Source: CAYNYM01 sp049366815 (lineage in GTDB: Bacteria > Desulfobacterota > DSM-4660 > Desulfatiglandales > HGW-15). From it: a DNA stretch of 64,000 bases. Position numbers and translations under genes: made by a program. Location of the stretch: assembly GCA_049366815.1 (NCBI GenBank), contig JBMNCO010000184.1, positions 5,128 to 69,127 of the forward strand, in the 5' to 3' direction. The notes beneath the pieces are model-generated. The model was not told the origin of the DNA. It was given only the letters and a program-made list of their open reading frames with translations, and ran no database searches. Of this stretch, positions 60,156 to 64,000 are shown piece after piece; within the stretch, counting starts at the first letter, position 1; each line of letters starts with the position of its first letter.

Positions 60156-60617
60156 ATGAGACTATCAGAAATACTAGATGAAGATAATGTACTTCCAGAC
60201 CTGAAAGCCACAGACAAGAAGGGCATTCTGGAAGAACTGGCCGAAACCGTTGTTAATCACGAGCCATCGGTGGACAAAAACGCCCTTGTTAAGATCCTGT
60301 TGGAGAGGGAGCGTCTTGGGAGCACCGGCATCGGCGACGGCGTGGCGATCCCCCATGGAAAATTCCATAGCGTGAAACAACCGATCGTGTCTTTCGGCAG
60401 AAGCCGGAAGGGGCTCGATTTTGAGTCCATGGACGGGGAGCCTGCACACCTCTTCTTCCTCCTCGTGGCCCCCGAGGACTCCGCGAGTTTACACCTGAAG
60501 GCCTTGGCCAGGATTGCCAAGATCTTAAAAAACAGTGCATTCCGGAAGATACTCTTGGAAGCCGAATCCAGGGAGGAAATTTACAGGACCATCATCCAAA
60601 ACGATGAGGATTTCTAA
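60156..60617 (+). CDS. ptsN: PTS nitrogen-regulatory EIIA protein PtsN
   Basis: This 153-residue EIIA-Ntr/fructose-type domain has the phosphorylatable His in GIGDGVAIPHGKFHSV, followed by the typical PAHLFFLLVAPEDSASLHLKALARIAKIL. It would regulate potassium and nitrogen-linked processes through the PTS-Ntr. It begins at MRLSEILDEDNVLPDL; a frame from 60099 overlaps hpf and is less likely. A PTS IIA gene follows 43 nt later. HPr kinase and RapZ genes, often found between, are missing here. Confidence 0.93.
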   Translation: MRLSEILDEDNVLPDLKATDKKGILEELAETVVNHEPSVDKNALVKILLERERLGSTGIGDGVAIPHGKFHSVKQPIVSFGRSRKGLDFESMDGEPAHLFFLLVAPEDSASLHLKALARIAKILKNSAFRKILLEAESREEIYRTIIQNDEDF

Positions 60618-60660
60618 GTGGTTTTAGAATTAGGACGGACAGGCGGAGGCGCTTATAATT

Positions 60661-61062
60661 ATGGTCGGTTTGCTGGTCGTAACCCATTGTAATTTAGGCA
60701 GGGAATTGTTGAGCGCTGCTGAATTCATTGTGGGTAGTATTGACGGCGCGGACACCATTTCAATTACCGAGACGACAGATTGTGATACGATACGAAAGAC
60801 GATCGAGGAAAAGGTCCTGGCCCTCAACCGTGGGCGGGGGGTTCTGATACTGACCGATATGTTCGGAGGGACCCCCTCTAATCTCAGCCTATCGTTTCTC
60901 AAGGAGAAAAGCGTTGAGGTCCTCACCGGTGTGAATCTACCCATGCTTATCGCAGTTGTTCAAAACCGAGTGAATTCGAACTTAGACGAACTGGCTGAAA
61001 AGGCACAGGAAGCAGGTAAAACAGGCATCTCGTTGGCAGGGAAGTTGCTATATTTTAAATGA
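60661..61062 (+). CDS. PTS mannose-class EIIA domain protein
   Basis: This 133-residue single-domain EIIA of the mannose/sorbose class carries its candidate active-site His at residue 9 (LLVVTHCNLGREL) and the GVLILTDMFGGTPSNLSLSFL motif. With PtsN it could take part in a regulatory PTS rather than sugar uptake, since no EIIB/C/D genes are nearby; that is inference. Its stop overlaps the rimI start (ATGA). Confidence 0.9.
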   Translation: MVGLLVVTHCNLGRELLSAAEFIVGSIDGADTISITETTDCDTIRKTIEEKVLALNRGRGVLILTDMFGGTPSNLSLSFLKEKSVEVLTGVNLPMLIAVVQNRVNSNLDELAEKAQEAGKTGISLAGKLLYFK

Positions 61063-61514
61063 TCGCTCTTGTGTCTCTGTCAAGAGACAATTATCAGCAC
61101 TACCTGGATGGCATACTGGAAATAGAGAGGATTTCCTTTCCATCTCCCTGGAGCCCGCAGGCCTTTCTGGAGGAAATTGAAAATCCACTCTCCCACCTGT
61201 GGACCCTGAATGAAGAGGGTGCTGTGGTGGGATATATCTGTTTTTGGCTCGTTGAAAACATCATTCAGATATTAGACATTGCGATTCACCCGACCAAAAG
61301 GAGGCAGGGAAATGCCTGCCGCCTCTTGACGGCGGTGATTGAGAAAGGAATCTCCCACGGTGCAGACCAAGTCTGGCTGGAGGCGAGGGTATCCAATCTA
61401 CCGGCCAGAGATTTGTATAAAAAATTCGGTTTTAAAGAGGTGGGGCTTAGATCGGGGTATTACAGGGATACATACGAAGATGCCGTGACCATGACCCTAA
61501 CCCTGCCCGATTAA
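61059..61514 (+). CDS. rimI: Ribosomal protein S18-alanine N-acetyltransferase
   Basis: This 151-residue GNAT acetylates the N-terminal Ala of ribosomal protein S18. It has ERISFPSPWSPQAFLEEIENPLSHLWTL, the acetyl-CoA site IHPTKRRQGNACRLLTAVIEKG and the C-terminal EARVSNLPARDLYKKFGFKEVGLRSGYY, all typical of RimI. It overlaps the PTS IIA gene by 4 nt. Confidence 0.93.
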   Translation: MIALVSLSRDNYQHYLDGILEIERISFPSPWSPQAFLEEIENPLSHLWTLNEEGAVVGYICFWLVENIIQILDIAIHPTKRRQGNACRLLTAVIEKGISHGADQVWLEARVSNLPARDLYKKFGFKEVGLRSGYYRDTYEDAVTMTLTLPD

Positions 61515-61609
61515 GGGAAAGAAGCATTGCCGAACAATCATAACGAACCCTTTACCAACGGAAATTGTACATATTGAGTAGTAATTCCATCAATCGGAGG
61601 AGGAATGAC

Positions 61610-62608
61610 ATGCCTTTAAAGGTGGCTATCAACGGTTTCGGTCGCATAGGCAGGATGGTCCTCAGGGCAGGGCTATCCAATAAGGATATAGAATTTGTGG
61701 GCATCAACGATCTCACGGACGCAGCGACCCTCGGGCATCTTCTGAAATATGATTCGGTCCAGGGAATTCTCGACGCTGAGGTGAAAAGCACAAATCATGC
61801 GCTGACTGTCAACGGGAAAGAGATCCGCATCTATTCTGAAAAGGTTCCATCTCAAATTCCATGGGGAGACGTCGGAGCCGAAGTCGTGATGGAATGTACC
61901 GGGCTCTTTAAAGACCGGGAAAAGGCCGCTTCCCATTTGAATGCCGGGGTTCGAAAGGTGATCATTTCCGCCCCTGCAAACGACCCTGACTTGACGGTCG
62001 TCATGGGTGTGAATCACGAGGAATATGATCCCCAGAAGCACCACATTGTATCCAATGCCTCCTGCACCACCAACTGTCTGGCACCGGTATGCAAGGTATT
62101 GATGGATCAATTCGGTATTGAAAAGGGTCTCATGACCACCACGCATGCCTATACAGGCGATCAAAGGCTGCTTGATTTCCCCCACAAGGACCTCAGGAGA
62201 GCGAGAGCGGCCGCTCTTTCCATGATTCCGACTACGACCGGCGCGGCCAGGGCCGTTGCCCTTGTCCTGCCCCAGTTGGCTGGAAAGCTTAACGGTATGG
62301 CCATCCGCGTACCCACGCCCAATGTCTCTGTGGTCGATCTCGTAGTACAACTGACCAAGGAGGCAACAGCCCGGGAGGTGAACCACGCCTTGAAGGAGGC
62401 AGCCGAGGGCTCTCTGAAGGGGATCCTGGCCTATTCCGAGGAGCCCCTTGTATCCAGCGACTTCAACGGCACCAGGGTTTCTTCCACTGTGGATGCGCCC
62501 TCTACAATGGCCGTCGGTGATATGCTCAAGGTTCTGGCATGGTATGACAATGAATTCGGTTACGCCAACCGCATGGTCGACCTGGCGGTCCACATGGCCG
62601 GGTACTAA
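61610..62608 (+). CDS. gap: Glyceraldehyde-3-phosphate dehydrogenase (phosphorylating, NAD-type)
   Basis: This 332-residue GAPDH converts glyceraldehyde-3-phosphate to 1,3-bisphosphoglycerate. The NAD-binding start VAINGFGRIGRMVLR and the catalytic SNASCTTNCLAP are intact, with the later WYDNEFGYANRMVDL. CGGAGGAGG precedes the ATG at 61610; a frame from 61565 is rejected. It is followed by tpiA 41 nt later, giving a two-gene glycolytic unit. Confidence 0.97.
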   Translation: MPLKVAINGFGRIGRMVLRAGLSNKDIEFVGINDLTDAATLGHLLKYDSVQGILDAEVKSTNHALTVNGKEIRIYSEKVPSQIPWGDVGAEVVMECTGLFKDREKAASHLNAGVRKVIISAPANDPDLTVVMGVNHEEYDPQKHHIVSNASCTTNCLAPVCKVLMDQFGIEKGLMTTTHAYTGDQRLLDFPHKDLRRARAAALSMIPTTTGAARAVALVLPQLAGKLNGMAIRVPTPNVSVVDLVVQLTKEATAREVNHALKEAAEGSLKGILAYSEEPLVSSDFNGTRVSSTVDAPSTMAVGDMLKVLAWYDNEFGYANRMVDLAVHMAGY

Positions 62609-62649
62609 ACACCTGCCGGGGCTGACAGCAGACATGTGAGGAGAAGGAT

Positions 62650-63420
62650 ATGACCATACGAAAACCCATGATTGCCGGCAACTGGAAAATGCACCTCAAT
62701 CGCAATGAATCGTCCCGACTCGTGACGGCCGTTGCCGAGAAAATCGCGGAGACGGATCGCGTTGATGTCCTTGTGGCCCCACCCTTTACAAACCTGGGGC
62801 TTGTCCAGAAGGCGATAGGCGGCTCGGCAATATTGCTGGCGGCCCAAAACATGCACTGGGAGAATCAAGGTGCCTATACAGGAGAAATATCGCCCGGGAT
62901 GCTCCTGGAGGCTGGGTGCACACATGTCATCCTGGGCCATTCGGAACGGAGAGGCATCTTCAAGGAAACCAGCGAAATGGTCGACAAAAAGGCCAAGGCA
63001 GCCGTTCTTTCCGGCCTGAAACCGATCGTTTGCATAGGGGAAACCCTGGAAGAACGGGAAGCCGGCAGGACTTTTGAGGTCATTCGCAACCAGCTTGACG
63101 AATCCCTAAAAACATTCACGCAAGAAAAGGCCCTGCCCTCTTCCCTTGCACTCGCCTACGAACCGGTCTGGGCGATCGGGACGGGTAAGACTGCCACCCC
63201 AGCCCAAGCCCAGGAAGTTCACCGGTTCATTCGTGATTGGCTGCGGGATAAATTCGGTCCGGAAACCGCGGAATCCATCAGGGTTCTATACGGGGGTAGT
63301 GTAAAGCCGGAAAACATCAGGGATCTCATGGCGGAACCGGACATAGACGGTGCCTTGGTGGGCGGCGCCAGCCTGAAGGCCGATTCCTTTATTTCCCTGA
63401 TCAGATTCCAGGAATCGTAA
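62650..63420 (+). CDS. tpiA: Triosephosphate isomerase
   Basis: This 256-residue TIM-barrel enzyme interconverts the two triose phosphates. Catalytic regions are present: IAGNWKMHLNRNE (Lys/Asn), VILGHSERRGIFKET (His) and LALAYEPVWAIGTGKTATPAQAQ (Glu), with a phosphate-binding VLYGGSVKPENI. GAGGAGAAGGAT precedes the ATG. It is coupled with gap upstream. Confidence 0.97.
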   Translation: MTIRKPMIAGNWKMHLNRNESSRLVTAVAEKIAETDRVDVLVAPPFTNLGLVQKAIGGSAILLAAQNMHWENQGAYTGEISPGMLLEAGCTHVILGHSERRGIFKETSEMVDKKAKAAVLSGLKPIVCIGETLEEREAGRTFEVIRNQLDESLKTFTQEKALPSSLALAYEPVWAIGTGKTATPAQAQEVHRFIRDWLRDKFGPETAESIRVLYGGSVKPENIRDLMAEPDIDGALVGGASLKADSFISLIRFQES

Positions 63421-63437
63421 CAAAACGAGATTTTTTA

Positions 63438-63465
63438 TTGCAAAAGCATAATTTCCTGGTATAAT
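63438..63465 (+). promoter_or_regulatory. Candidate promoter upstream of secG
   Basis: TTGCAA (63438-63443) and a perfect TATAAT (63460-63465) are 16 nt apart, in the 163-bp space between tpiA and secG. It suggests secG and the tRNA have their own start of transcription. Confidence 0.35.
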
Positions 63466-63583
63466 CCAATGTTCTTGAAATCCGTGTCGCTTTCCATGCT
63501 TATACAATCTGGCCTGAAAGGTCCGGATTCAGAGAATTTAACAGCCTGATTTGTTGGGACATCGGGCAATAAGCGGATACTGA

Positions 63584-63898
63584 ATGAAACTTATTATCAT
63601 ACTCGTACATGTGGCGGTCTGTGTGGCCCTTATCCTGATCGTACTGCTTCAAAGAGGCAAGGGGGCGGACATGGGCGCGGCCTTCGGCGGTTCCAGCCAG
63701 ACGGTTTTTGGAAGTGCAGGAGCGACCTCGTTTCTGAGTAAGCTAACGGCAGCCGCCGCTGTGATTTTCATGGTGACTTCTCTTTTCCTTGCCTTTCTGT
63801 TCGGAAAAGGGACAACGACATCCATTATGCGGGATGTGAATTCCGCACAAGCGCCTGTGACTCAGCAGACGCAGAGTCAGTCTCCGGCTGAGGAGTGA
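63584..63898 (+). CDS. secG: Preprotein translocase subunit SecG
   Basis: This 104-residue protein has two transmembrane helices (IIILVHVAVCVALILIVLLQ and ATSFLSKLTAAAAVIFMVTSLFLAFLF) linked by the SecG signature GKGADMGAAFGGSSQTVFGSAGATSFLSK, plus a polar Gln/Ser-rich tail. It aids the SecYEG channel at the inner membrane. A tRNA-Leu gene follows 14 nt past its stop, the usual secG-tRNA-Leu order in many proteobacteria. Confidence 0.96.
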   Translation: MKLIIILVHVAVCVALILIVLLQRGKGADMGAAFGGSSQTVFGSAGATSFLSKLTAAAAVIFMVTSLFLAFLFGKGTTTSIMRDVNSAQAPVTQQTQSQSPAEE

Positions 63899-63912
63899 GC
63901 TTTTGTAAACGC

Positions 63913-63999
63913 GCCGAAGTGGTGGAACCTGGTAGACACGCTATCTTGAGGGGGTAGTGGCCGACGGCCGTGCGGGTTCAAGTCCCGCCTTCGGCACCA
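63913..63999 (+). tRNA. tRNA-Leu (anticodon GAG)
   Basis: The acceptor stem GCCGAAG (63913-63919)/CTTCGGC (63989-63995) is perfect and the CCA end is encoded (discriminator A at 63996, CCA to 63999). The anticodon stem CUAUC/GGUAG holds the loop TTGAGGG with anticodon GAG at 63948-63950. A long variable arm (TGGCCGACGGCCG) and TTCAAGT in the T arm fit a class II leucine tRNA reading CUC/CUU codons. It is cut one base before the window end. Confidence 0.97.
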
Positions 64000-64000
64000 T

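Noticed and set aside
1..64000. CRISPR arrays, insertion sequences, rRNA genes, classical riboswitches
   Set aside because: I saw no regularly spaced repeats, no transposase motif, no rRNA sequence and no clear riboswitch core in the intergenic regions inspected by eye.

Overview
The window reads as a chromosomal segment of a Gram-negative anaerobic bacterium, most probably a Desulfobacterota (delta-proteobacterial) lineage. Outer-membrane and LPS genes are present (waaA, kdsA, kdsC, lptC-lptA-lptB, tamA-tamB). So are anaerobic 2-oxoacid:ferredoxin oxidoreductase (korAB), a two-subunit ADP-forming acyl-CoA synthetase, FeoAB, a DUF39/HcyBio homocysteine-synthesis protein and an rpoN-hpf-ptsN-PTS IIA cluster. 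This assignment is inferred from gene content; no rRNA or other phylogenetic marker was tested.

Layout. 0-2 kb: the tail of a DUF4129 membrane protein and a MoxR ATPase. 2.2-3.6 kb: two small heat-shock genes plus the remnant of a third on the opposite strand. 3.6-10.8 kb: korB/korA, a CaCA antiporter, an Fsr-like MFS exporter, an unassigned radical SAM protein and a UPF0200-like P-loop kinase. 10.9-14.7 kb: a small accessory island with a frameshifted schlafen-type ATP-binding gene, an intact MNT/HEPN toxin-antitoxin pair preceded by a perfect 22-bp palindrome, a cold-shock gene, two small unknown genes and a broken RhuM gene. 14.8-22.1 kb: RecD2-type helicase, MscS channel, GapN-type aldehyde dehydrogenase and the acyl-CoA synthetase subunits. 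22.1-32.4 kb: a carbon-storage and sugar block on the minus strand (GH57, glgB, glgA, glycerate 2-kinase and two glycosyltransferases resembling enzymes that link sugars to glycerate or phosphoglycerate). 32.8-41.3 kb: corA, lapA-like, an MscS-type helix-repeat protein, tamA, tamB. 41.5-48.5 kb: a bacterial cation-chloride-cotransporter homologue crossing an assembly gap, glgC, waaA and a stand-alone IMP cyclohydrolase. 48.9-54.5 kb: greA/FKBP/hydrolase, feoAB and HcyBio. 54.6-64 kb: one long forward run kdsA-kdsC-lptC-lptA-lptB-rpoN-hpf-ptsN-PTS IIA-rimI-gap-tpiA-secG-tRNA-Leu.

How the genes work together: GlgC makes ADP-glucose, GlgA polymerises it, GlgB branches the glucan and the GH57 protein probably remodels it. 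Gap, TpiA, GapN and glycerate kinase sit around triose-phosphate and phosphoglycerate. KorAB and the ADP-forming synthetase connect 2-oxoacids, acyl-CoA and ATP. KdsA, KdsC and WaaA make and attach Kdo, LptABC exports LPS, and TamAB serves the outer membrane.

The least expected structures are non-coding. There are two families of dispersed, foldable intergenic repeats (about 155 bp and about 100 bp, two copies each, with some paired changes in the stems). A 64-bp dyad lies between the divergent waaA and purH genes, its outer arms and inner palindrome sharing one exact centre. A 100-N gap is flanked by the same 55 bases on both sides, so it is almost certainly a false gap.
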